64,000 nt of DNA from positions 38,508,911-38,572,910 of the forward strand of contig NC_081412.1 in NCBI RefSeq assembly GCF_030272615.1. Direction: 5' to 3'. Below are positions 12,920 to 23,900 of this stretch, in pieces; within the stretch, counting starts at the first letter, position 1, and each line of letters starts with the position of its first letter. Position numbers and translations under genes: made by a program. The DNA comes from Cryptomeria japonica (lineage: Eukaryota > Streptophyta > Pinopsida > Cupressales > Cupressaceae). Below the pieces are notes generated by a model, which worked only from the letters and a program-made list of their open reading frames with translations, did not search any database and was not told the DNA's origin.

Positions 12920-14097
12920 GTGCAAATTGGACCTATAAGTCGAATTTACACTTATTAAGTGTGAAATCAAACCAAGTGCATTTTTTACTTATAAGTCAGA
13001 TTTGCACTTTAACAAATTGGCAAAAACCAAAAACTAAGTGTATATTGAGTTTATATTCCTGAAATACACTTAGGAATGAAGAAACAAAGCAACGCAAATT
13101 GGGGTTATACTCTCGATTTACATTGGGAATAAAATATCATAGTGTAATTTAGGGTTATACCCCCAATTTACACTTAGTTGTTGAAATCATGCATCAAAAG
13201 TTGTGGTCAGGGTTATAAACCCGAACACCATTTAAATAAATATCAAAAGAAAGGGAGGTTGGACTTACAACCTCAACCACCATTTTGGTAGAACAAAGTA
13301 ATGAAGTGGTGATCGGGGTTATAAGCTCGATCACCATCTAATAAAATGGCAAATACAATAGTGGTGTCGGGCGAGATTATACCCCGCCACACACCATTCG
13401 AGAGGAAATGCAAGTTAAAAATGGTGGAGTCAGGTTGTAAATCTGGCTACCATCAGTCTTAAGAGACGGTGGTGGTTGGACTTACAAACCCAACTACCAC
13501 TATCAAAGTAGGCAGTAAAACTAAAATAGTGGAGGTGGGTTGTATCCCACCACACGCCATCGAGCATGGCTTTGGTGTGTGACGGGGACATATTCCTATC
13601 CCACAACTAAAACAAATCAATGAAATCAAAGGAAAAAACAAATGGGGTGAGTCAGAATTAAAATTTGACTCCCCCCCTAAATTGATTAAAAATACAAGCA
13701 AATTTGGTATTAACCGTATGCATTGGAGCATAGCTTCAATGCATTCGATCAATAACAAATTTCATTAAAAAGAGGGGAAAAAATAATACATATCTAAATC
13801 TCTACAAATTGATTAAGAAAAAGCCGAGCTCCTCCACAAATCTCCAAGAACACAAAAAGATAGAACTAGGAAAATAAATTGGGCAAATAAAGAGGTGGAG
13901 AAACCCAATTGGAAAAGAAACCTTCAAAATCATAAATGCAAATCGTTCACATTAATAATGTTAATTGGACCTATAAGTTTGATTGACATTATCAATCTAA
14001 AAACTCCCAAAATGCAAAATTGGGTTTAAAACTCGACTTGACATTTGAAAAGTTTTTTAAGTGTAATTTCAGACTTAAACCCCGATTTTGCACTTAA
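12920..14097. repeat. Array of about 18 imperfect stem-loops, roughly 55-bp period
   Basis: Imperfect palindromes of 28-40 nt follow one another. Their centres are near 12936, 12991, 13053, 13107, 13157, 13217, 13268, 13322, 13378, 13437, 13482, 13543, 13590, 13660, 13731, 13973, 14028 and 14077. Most loops contain TTATA, CTATAAG or TTACA between a G-run and a C-run. Arm sequences differ strongly between units while staying complementary within a unit. Examples are AGTGTAA/TTACACT at 13141-13174, GGTGATCG/CGATCACC at about 13309-13336, GGTGGG/CCCACC at about 13534-13551 and ATGCATTG/CAATGCAT at 13718-13744. Linkers are dissimilar. No ORF is supported here. The array lies just upstream of the minus-strand frame at 9404-12701 and could be its 5' leader. 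Confidence 0.8.
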
Positions 14098-14329
14098 ATA
14101 GGAAAAACATTCTTTGTTAAAATTTCAAAATTTTAACTCAGAGGAGGGAAGAACTAACTTTGAATAATTGATATTTGAAGACTAATGAGATGACCAAAAT
14201 GTCTCAATTACTTGATGACTTAAGAGAAAAGAGGGACGAATTGAGCAAAAATTCATAGGGGTCATCCTCTTTTCATAAAAATGAAAACGAGGACAACAAA
14301 CTCTTTACAATTTTTTAGCAAATTCATTT

Positions 14330-15850
14330 TTTCCCTTGCCCCAAGGCCTTGAAATTTATTAATATGTTTTCTACTTAAGGAGTCTTTAGTCATTGATAAC
14401 TCTTATTTTAGCACCATATTAGTAGGGTAATTTTGAAGATATGCCTCAACATTCAGAAGTTTCTCATTAAGAATATTAACCTCTAGTTCTCTCTTGTCCA
14501 TAGCTCTTTTCTTCCCTATGGTTTGGTAAATCAATTTCCATCCATTAGTATTATGTTCTCATATTTCTATGGGGGATTTGTCCCTTAACATCCATCTAGT
14601 AATCTCCCTGAGTGTGAAGATAATATCATTCCAATCTTCATCCTTTACGAGATTTGTGTTAAGCAGAAAGTTGTTAACATCTTTGTGCATATCGTTATTG
14701 TTGATGGTGTTTTGATGCACTATCAAATAAGGAATAAAGTATTGAATACTCTATCCTCTCTTGAGTAAAGACTCTCAAATGCTAAATATTTGTGAAGGAT
14801 CACTTGAGATGACTTCAAGGTTCTTTTATGTTAGGTCTTAACGTGTCAAATAGCCTCAATGGTATTGATGTGATTTTCTGTACCAAAAAGGGGACTTAAC
14901 AGTTTTTCAATGATAAGATTGATTCAAGCTCAATGGTTTGATGTTCTTCAAATTATTTTGCAATATCGCTCTTCTTTTGTATAGCAAGGAGCAATCCATG
15001 GATTAGTGACTTATATTCTACTACGTTGTTTGTACATAGAAATTGTAATCTATGCACTGCAAGATATGCTTCTCCTAATGGACTAATCAACTCAAAGCTA
15101 TCTCCAGCTCCTTTCTTAGACTTGGATCCATCAAATCACAACATCTAAGATTGATTTTCATCTTGTAGGGGTTAGCACCATTTTGAATGACTATGTGACT
15201 CTATGGGTTCCTTTATCATTGCAACTTCCTTTGTCGAAGGAGCTTCTTCCTGATTTTCAACGTTCTCTTGGAGTAATTCTATCTTATTTCCCTTAAATAC
15301 ATGTGGGACCTTCTTGTATACTTTCTCTAAAGCAATTTTGCACATGGAACAGGTTAATTTGGAATGGAAAGCATTATGGATTCGGCACCAATTTGGTAAC
15401 AATAAGTCTTCGATGAATGCTTTATTCTTTAATTCAATCCGTTGATTTATATTCTTAAGGACAAATCTTTTGAAATTCTCAAACGTGCCTTCACTATCTA
15501 TAGAGGAATCATCATCACTTTCAATGACATCTTTAGTTGATTGAGTTATTGGCTATATGTCATTGTTATTAGCTAGCCCTTAGAGCATAAGAACTTCTTT
15601 AGTTATATAAGTACCCTATCTGGTTCAAGAAAGAGAATTTCATTGTTTTCTCCATATTTAGTTATCACCAATTTCAATCTTGGAGTGCTATCAATCCTGA
15701 TTTGATTGGGCAACATATTCCTATGTTCTTGTGCTTTGATGTTGTAGAGAGTTGGTTCGGTTAGTATGTTGCATATATGCCGATACAATTTAATGGGTTA
15801 TGAGATAAGTATATCTAGTTGATTCAGCATAAGTTTCATGATGCTATGAG
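14330..15850 (-). pseudogene. Gypsy polyprotein relic: RNase H and flanking fragments
   Basis: On the minus strand, 14930-15150 reads FDGSKSKKGAGDSFELISP then TNNVVEYKSLIHGLLLAIQ. These are the N-terminal blocks of a Gypsy RNase H domain, which degrades the RNA of RNA/DNA hybrids during reverse transcription. Just upstream, 15172-15402 has WCRIHNAFHSKLTCSMC, a Cys/His cluster. At 15603-15788 is PNQIRIDSTPRLKL, resembling the region after the protease in plant Gypsy elements. Most of the reverse transcriptase is missing between these blocks, so an internal deletion is inferred. Downstream text at 14330-14700 is coding-like but unassigned. Confidence 0.7.
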
Positions 15851-15879
15851 GTAATTTGATCAATTTATGGATTCCAGTA

Positions 15880-17016
15880 TTGAAGCTAGTTTTTCAGTGT
15901 TCAGTGGTTGGCAGAGTTGTGGTATTTGATCTGTATTGCTCTCGAATGATTATATCTTTAGTTGCAGATTTGGGAGAGTGTTTGGGATGCTCTTGTGTGT
16001 CCTCAATTCAAATGGTTCATTATTTGGTACTCCTCAAGTTATCTTTCTAAGTTTCAATTGTTGTTGTTGAGTCTTCTTGAGTATTAGTGCGATGATCAAT
16101 GAAGATTTTGTTAAGTGGTGTTGGTGTAGTTATTGCTGATGGATTTAACATGCTTGTGGGTGTTTCTTGATCATTTCTTATTTGTGTTGTTGGTCTGCAT
16201 TGATCATTGTGTGTGTTATTGAATATTTTATTAGTCTGGTGGTATTCTTGATGTTATGTTACATATTCGGTGGTGTAGCGTGTTGCGGATGATCTTGGTG
16301 TGTTATTCGGTGGTGTTGCATGTTCGAGCTTTTGATTTAGGTCCATGCTATGTCCTTGCCAACATTTTATTGTTTTGGTTATTGATCTATGTATCGTGTG
16401 ATGTAATTTTGTAATTAGGTCTTATGTGTTGACCCAACCTTGATGTCAAGGTTTATGATTTGTATAAATAAGTGCAATATCCATGTAAGTTGGATGTTTG
16501 TGTTGTGTCTATGATATTAGAGAGTATTGTATGTGGGAACAAGTGAATTGATCTTTCGGTAGTGTCAAGTGAATAGCAAAGAAGTGTTGCAGAGCAAACA
16601 AAAGTTTTTAACCGAAACTATGATCGAGCATTTGGAGATGCTATTCTTTTAGTTCATGTAAACTGAATTGGTATCCAATCTTTGTAAAGCAGTGAGCCTT
16701 CCCTGGGTTGTAGCCCTTTCTTTTATTTTGAGCAATGAGCTCTAGGTAGTGTTCCTGAATGCATGTGCATTCCCCATTGTAATATTTTCACATACTACTG
16801 TAGAGTATCATCATATTGTGGGTAGGTTCCCACCATGGTTTTTCTCTTAACCAGGTTTTCCTCATCAAAAATTGTGTTTTATGTGCATTGTTGTTATGGT
16901 GTTCATCTTTGTTGTTATTGTTGATGATCAGATTTGAAATTGTGCATAATTTGCTCAAGTTTGGTGAAAACTTATTCACCTCTCCTCTCAGTTTTCCTTC
17001 CTTGTTGTTTCCAACA
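15880..17016 (+). mobile_element. Copia-type LTR nested in the Gypsy relic, left edge uncertain
   Basis: The right end has the family layout: TTCCCACCATGGTTTTTCTC near 16830, a TTCACC..CTCTCCTCTCAG tract near 16976-16990, and a terminal TTTCCAACA ending at 17016. A TATAAATA box lies near 16463. Reverse-complemented, the terminal 25 bp resemble the start of the LTR at 37144. No primer site follows 17016, so a solo LTR is likely. The left edge lies somewhere in 15790-15900, and I found no convincing target duplication. Confidence 0.55.
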
Positions 17017-17600
17017 ACCCATTCAATCGTCTAGAAAAATCCCTACTTAAAAGCATACCATATCCATCTGGAATGTTGACCACTAAAATATCGATGTAGT
17101 TCTGAATCCTTAGGTCAGCTGCTAAGTGCATAGGAATAGTTTGATCCGTATGTCTTTGAGATGGACCTACGTTTCTAGCTTGAAACTATGGGGCAGTCAC
17201 ACCTTTCTTATACTTAGGTGCATCCTTAGGATAAACTTGCATGTTGCTTGCGTTAGGATTTGGCAATGTCAATAAATTGTTGGGAGGAATTGATGTAGTC
17301 AAGGGACCTTGCACCCTATTGTTCCCCTGATAAACTCATGGTTGGTTGTTATTAGATGTATGTTGATAATTCTGAACTTCTTTTGTTCCTTCCATGAGGA
17401 TACTATTTTCAAGCGGGGGAAATAAATAATTTGATTCTACAACTGGCTCATTTTCAGACTCCCCTATTTTCAAGTCATCCTGAACTTCTCAGCTGCACAT
17501 TTGGAGTGGTGGGGCATGCGTAGTTCCGCAGCAAAGCAAGATAAATCAATGACTTCCTCTGCCATGATGAAGTTCTAATCAACCAAGGGATGTGTTGTCA
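17017..17600 (-). pseudogene. Gypsy gag/protease fragment right of the nested LTR
   Basis: Minus-strand translation of about 17020-17095 gives ILVVNIPDGYGMLLSRDFSR followed by RLNG. This is the end of the protease region of plant Gypsy polyproteins. The expected continuation lies on the other side of the LTR near 15730, which supports insertion of the LTR into this element. Upstream text to 17600 is coding-like but broken by stops. Confidence 0.6.
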
Positions 17601-20330
17601 GCCGATCTATGACTGTTGTCTTAGTTTCTTTTGTTTTTAAGCAAACGGTTTCTTTAACCTGTGGTTAAAGTTAAAGTTTGGGTTATCTTATAGCGAACTA
17701 TTAGCCTGGAGGCTATTTATGTTAGAAGTTAGTTTTATGTAAGGGTCCAAAAAAGTGTGACTTGGAGGAACAATTTTGATTTCCTTGAATTTCTCTGAAT
17801 AGATACCTCTGGTATTTGAATGAAAAATGATATTTTCGATGCAATCTTTTAAATCTGTATATTTGATGGATTAGTGATCTCTATTGGGATACATGTTGAT
17901 GTGTGAAATATATCATTTCATTTACCAGTTCTCTCTGTGTTCTTGAATTCATTGATTTCATTATTTGCAAGTAAATTTATTGTGGATTAAGTGGTGCTGG
18001 TCCCCCTTGTCCTGTGAGCCATGAGAGAGAATCGACCAATGTTCATACTGCTATGTGTTTGCTTTATTTTGAGTTTATGAAATGAACATGTGTGGAAGTA
18101 GGAGTCTATGAGCTCTTCATTTGAAATAGAACTTCAAGATATTCTTTCAGTTTTGGTTTTGTAAGCATTCTTTCGTGTTGACGAATGAATGCCAAAACCT
18201 TTTGCACTTTCTGGTTAAAAGTGTATTCATTTCAAAGTTTTCTGCATAAAAATTCATTGTAAATCTCACGGGGAAATACCCTATAATGCAGAGGATGATC
18301 CTATAATCAGTTCACCTAGCTGTTGGTTAATTTTTTTTCCTTTCATAAAGAGGTGTGCATGAGTCATATTGTAATTCAAAATATAATTTAAAGAAAGGGG
18401 CAAATCTGTTAACCAACAAAAAGGAAGTGTCAAATTTATTTTAAAATTGTGTCTTCATCTATCAAACATACATGAAACTCATTAGTAGTATTATTGATAA
18501 ACTATAGTCATGAAATATCATCATGTAGTAATACATAGAAAAAATACTTGCATAAAATCTAGTGGGCTCAAAATACAAAAAAAATACTAGATAATTTTTT
18601 GTGTGTTGTTTTAATATATTTGTATATTTATTTTTGAATATTATAATTTAATACTCATGACTATTGAAATTAAACATAAGGAAAATGTTTGAAGGAATAA
18701 CTCCTTGAAATTACCAAAATTGAGGTTTTTATGAACTAAAATATTGATAGGTGTAACTATTAAAGATGATTATTGATACATGTGAGCATAATGAGATGCC
18801 TATAATAGTGAATCATACTAGAATTCTTAGGACCTTCAAAAAAATATAAGGTATCTCATTTAGTGTGTACATGATTTAAGAGTCAATACTATAAACTCGT
18901 AGTGTCTAATAATACAATTGGTTTTACTTGTAGTGTTAGGTTTTTCTTCTAAAAATGTTTTTCCCATGTAAATTGTCATGTCACGATAAGATTTTATTTG
19001 TGTATTCTTTTCTATAATTATCAGATCTTTTTTAGCATATACCTCCCCTTAAAGTTCATGTAGGAAGTGTTTCTACACCGTTGCTTCCTTTTAGTGATTT
19101 AATTATTAATTAAGTAGTGTAATACAAATTCATCGATTTTTTTCTTTTGACAAGAATAGGACTTTAGAAACTATAGATACTATAGGCATTAATATTTCAT
19201 TGGAAAATTCCATAAGCCCGATGATGGCTTTGCAAATATGTATAATTCTCCCCATGTGCAAGTTGACAAGGGTTATAGTCATCATCGTTATAACATTATT
19301 GGACACCTCTACTTTATGTAGCACTTGATATTTATAAAGTGAAGGATGGGGGATCATGTTATGATAAGTGGGTTTCACATGAGTTGGAAACTCCATAGAA
19401 GAGTGCTAGAGTTAGGAATGTGCACACCTACCATAGTAATGAGGCCAAAGATGCATGTGAGAATGGATATCAATATTGAGTACTTTAAGTGCATTATGAG
19501 GGCCTGAATTTTTTCCTTGTACCATGGTTTTGGTGGCACTTAGGTTTTGAAAACTATTTTTGGTTTTCCATTTTGCTCAATAAATTAGAGAGGTAAGGTA
19601 AAAGTTTTATTATGGGTTATAAGTGAAATAATGTGATGATGTTAAAATATTATCAATCTAAGGACTTCGTGATTTGCATTATGTAATGATTTTTATATGA
19701 TTAATACAAGTTGAACAATCCCTTTGCTTGTGGTTTTTTTCTTAAAAGGATTTCTCCATGTAATCATAATGCTATGTATTCTATATTTTTTTGCTAATTT
19801 TAATTTGCTACTAAATGCTTCTCTTTTTTAAATCAATAGCTAATTGCATTATTGAGTGAGCTTAATAAACATGCACAATGTCGTACTTAAGATAAACATA
19901 TCCAAAGTAATGAAAAATATTACACTAATTGCTTAAAACAAAAGAAAACTTTATAAAAGTTCACATCACTTATTAATGAACTTTTAATTCTACCAATATT
20001 TATATTAATTATGCCTAATTTGTTTAACTTATCATTTAAAAAAAATTGTAGTAACAAAATAAAATAAAATAATAATTTATTTAATTACTATAAAATTTAT
20101 GAAAATAAAAAAAATTCATATGATGAGGTTTTATTATTTAAAAAAAATTAATAAATTTTATTATATAAAAAATTAATTAATTGCAATATCAAATTAACCT
20201 AATCAAATATATTAATACTAACTTTTTAAAATACGAAAAAGATTAACCAATAAAAAAATCATTTTACACTGTCCCATTCAGTTTTAAAAAAAGAATACTA
20301 ATTCTTTTAAGATATCCATAATCTCATTTT
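17600..20330. other. Intergenic AT-rich DNA with faint Copia LTR relics
   Basis: No gene is supported. Two spots resemble the conserved Copia LTR 3' landmark: near 18955-18985 (GGTTTTTCTTCTAAAAATG then TTTTTCCCATGTAAAT) and near 19728-19765 (TGGTTTTTTTCTTAAAAGG then TTTCTCCATGTAAT). A third is near 19520 (GTACCATGGTTTTGG). From 19980 to 20290 the sequence is almost pure A/T. This last part includes the 3' flank of the TNL gene. Confidence 0.4.
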
Positions 20331-20334
20331 TCAA

Positions 20335-20961
20335 CTAGAATTCAGTTACATCATCATCATCATCATCATCACCACCATCACCACCATCAGTTACATTATC
20401 ATCATCATCACCACCATCATCTTCTTCTTGATCTTTGTTAGGCCAATAAACATAACCGATTTTAACGCGGTCACAATATTCGCCATTGTTAACGTATTGT
20501 TGAGCAAATATGGTTTGCAATATGTGAATGGTTTTCCTTTCTTCACCTGCCTCCACTCCCATTATAAACCCTTTTTTTGGTACACTAATTTGGGGCATCC
20601 AGGAGTCATATTTTGAGAGCCTTTCTTCATTAACCACGCACGTACATATCGTCCATCCGCCATCACGAAATGAGAAAAATGCACCATCACCAACCAACTT
20701 CCTCCTAATCAAAATTTCGCTCCCTATGTAAACATGCTCCGAAACGAGAGCGCAAAAGATGATTCTACTGAGCGAATGCTGGGTTTTATGAAACGAGTGG
20801 ATCGTCTCCTCTACCTTTTCCCGACACAAGAAATTTATTTCACAGAAACAATGTGTCCCCAATTTTTTTAGATCTGACATGAGCGATGTCCATTTGGACT
20901 CAAGTCCTTCCCAATCTGGCGTCCATCTCCCTGCTAGAATTGTAAGCTCCGACGGCAATCT
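20335..20961 (-). CDS. TNL exon 5: post-LRR C-terminal domain with acidic tail
   Basis: The acceptor TTTCAG precedes AGATTGCCGTCG, continuing the frame from exon 4 (..VERLQ | RLPSELTILAG). The exon encodes 208 residues. A globular domain (WTSLMSDLKKLGTHCFCEIN, SLSRIIFCALVSEHVYIGSE, DGGWTICTCVVNEE) is followed by a tail of Asp/Glu and Gly. The tail is coded by a GAT/GGT microsatellite at about 20345-20430 on the minus strand. I know this kind of post-LRR extension from plant TNLs but not its function. The tail length is likely to vary between alleles. Confidence 0.8.
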   Translation of the reverse strand, partial: RLPSELTILAGRWTPDWEGLESKWTSLMSDLKKLGTHCFCEINFLCREKVEETIHSFHKTQHSLSRIIFCALVSEHVYIGSEILIRRKLVGDGAFFSFRDGGWTICTCVVNEERLSKYDSWMPQISVPKKGFIMGVEAGEERKTIHILQTIFAQQYVNNGEYCDRVKIGYVYWPNKDQEEDDGGDDDDNVTDGGDGGDDDDDDDVTEF

Positions 20962-23900
20962 CTGAAATCACAGTGCTCACTATAAATTATTTTCAAAATC
21001 CAAAACAGAACATTTACAAATACTTTATTCAGATGCAATGTTTTCATAAATTAAAAAAAATTCGCAACAGAGCGACTAAATTAAAAGGAAATAATCGGCA
21101 ACTAATGAGAAGCTACACATTCTGTGTTTAATAATACCTGCAACCTTTCAACGACACTTATTATAGGACAGACTGCAATCATCATCTCCTTCAGTCCTTT
21201 CAATTCTTCAATACCCCTTATATTCTGCAGCTTCGGACAACCCCCAATGAAGATTCTCTTCAACTCCTTCAATTCTTTAAAACAAATTACACCCTCCAGC
21301 TGTGGACAGTCCTCAATCCAGATTCTTCTCAACCCCTTCAATTCTTCAATAGCTTTTATACTCTTCAGCTTTGGACAATAAGCAATCCATATCCTCTCCA
21401 GTCCCTTCAATCTTTCAATTGCTGATATATCCTGTAGATCCCGACAGCGGCTAATATAGATCCTCTTGAGACAACTGACATGCCCAAAATTTGGCAACTC
21501 TGTCATAGTCTTGCATAATTTTATGTGGACCATTTCAAGTTCTGGCATATAATTGCTCAACACTTTTGTCAACTTTTCACAGTCGAACAGCAGAAGACAT
21601 TCCAGTGTGGTTACCCCTGTTAAATCTACTTCACTTAGATCTGTCATAGAACAAAGCTTAAGAGATTTCAAGGTGGGACAGAACTGTCCATGAATTGAGA
21701 CCTTCCTTGTGTCCCCTACCTCACACAGAGATATGGCTTCAAGGCTTCTCATACAAAACCGATCATCAGTTGTCTCTCCCCTGTTGCTTAAAGCAATATC
21801 CCCTTCTACAGCAGCAAACGATGCCAGCTTTAAAGTTTTCAGATTGGTGAGTTCTCTTACAGATTTCAGCAACAAATTCCATTCGATATTCAAGTTTGAG
21901 AAAAGAGTTTTAAATTTTAGGTGCAAATTCTCCAGATGTTTGAGCGTTCCGAAAGAACTCACTAGTTCGTTTAAATGTGTCATAAGCACATCATGATTGA
22001 AGCTTAAATATATCGGAGGATAAAAGTTGCAGTATAGCTCTTTCAACTTGACTGGAACCTGGAATATACAATCAATTTGTTTCAAACTGTTGTATTTTAA
22101 TGATAAAAAGCTTCCAAGAGCGAACTAATTCCTGATGCTAACAAAATTAAATTTTTCATGAAAAGAAAGCTTTTACCTGGTCATCCCTTTGCCTCAATAT
22201 CGTAGGTAATACTCTTTGAAGACTTAAAGTGTGCAAATTCTGTAGAGGAATCCATTCAGGAATAGTTAATACTCTTTGACGACTTAAAGAGTACATAGGC
22301 TCAAGTTGAAGGCATTGTAAAGAAGTTGATGCCTTTGAACTCCCCAGAAAATATGTTATATCAAGAGCTTCAGCACGTATAAGGTCACGCGCGAAACATC
22401 TGAAACTTTTTCCTTTGGAGTCAGGATGGGTGTCTTGGATTCCCTCGAATTCGCTAATATCAATCTGAATTCAAATTTCTTTGCAGTTAGAAAATTGTCA
22501 TTCTAAGTTATTCGTAAATGTTGTATCAGTTTAAAAAAATAAACCATTTTCAACTAGGAGCATGAATTAAGACCACAAAGAAAACATACACGATCTTCAG
22601 GACGCCACAGCCGACGAGGATGGCTCGTTTCATTATCTGCCATTTCTCTCCCTAAGTCACGGAGGTGGTCATGCATTCTCAATTTAAATCCTGGCTCATA
22701 ATGGCATTTCGAATAGTCCTTCATTTCTAAACAAGTTTCCACTTCAACAAGGCATCTGTCCTTGAGAGTCTGAAGTCCATGTTCAGCTCTCCACCCTGAA
22801 GCCCTCCATATACTTTTGGCCCTGTTCACATCTTCCCCTATGAAAAAGCATGCTACATCCATAAATATCTGTTTCTCATCCTCTTCCAGAGCATCATAGC
22901 TTATCTTAAGCTTATGTTTTATGTCTTTGTGTACTCTTGCCTCCTTAGCAACATTTAATTGTAACTTCCAATAAGCTTTGTCACTGCCAAAAACATGCCC
23001 GCCCATTACTTGAAGAGCAAGTGGTAATCCTCCACACACTTTGACAAAGCTGTCTACCAAATTATCAAATTCACTTTTACAAGATTTTCTATGAAACGCA
23101 TGCCAGCAGAAGAGCTCTCTGCTATGCTGTTGATTCATTTCCATCATCTTATAACGGACTCTGACTCCGGCCTTTATAAGAAGCCTCTCGTCCCGGGTTG
23201 TGACAATCACCAAACTATTGTGATTGAGAGCATCTGTGGGCAATAGGGCATCTAACTGAGTCTGATGATCAACATCGTCTAGAAGCACAAGGAACTTTAA
23301 TTCTGAGCTTTTTTGAAGGTAATCCTTGATAACAGCAATTCCATCTTCTGTACTACGAAATTTATGCTGATTCCTTTTTCCTTCCAAATCATTATGATGA
23401 TTTATTTCCCCTCCCAGATCATTGATAAGCTTACTTTGCAGAGAAGTCAGTTTACCTTTGACATGGTTTTCCCGCACATCAAACAAACTAGTTGATCCAC
23501 TAAATTCTGAATGTTTGTGATTGAACAAATATTTGGCGAGAGTGGTCTTGCCAGACCCTCCCATTCCAAAGATGCCAATTATTTTATCTCTCATCTGTCC
23601 ATTTCTCTGGCAATGGCTGTAGAAATCTTTCACAAGCTCATCAAGTCCTACCTCATATTTTGCAACTTGGAAAAGAATTTTTCTCTTTTGCTTTTCCTTA
23701 ACCACGGCAGACACGACATCATCACACAGCTTCTTCAGATCACTGAATATAGGAAAAGCAAAAACAAAAATGTAATTAAAATGGGGTTGTTAGTAATTGA
23801 GATTTTTTTTTCAATTATAAATTTAAAAACTTTTTATTGAAGGAAATGTCTATACGCCGGAGTATAATACAACATAAGAAACTGGACTGTCTTGATATTG

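Noticed and set aside
12920-14097. CRISPR-like array
   Set aside because: Repeat units are palindromic but not identical, linkers are not spacer-like, there are no cas genes, and the context is eukaryotic.
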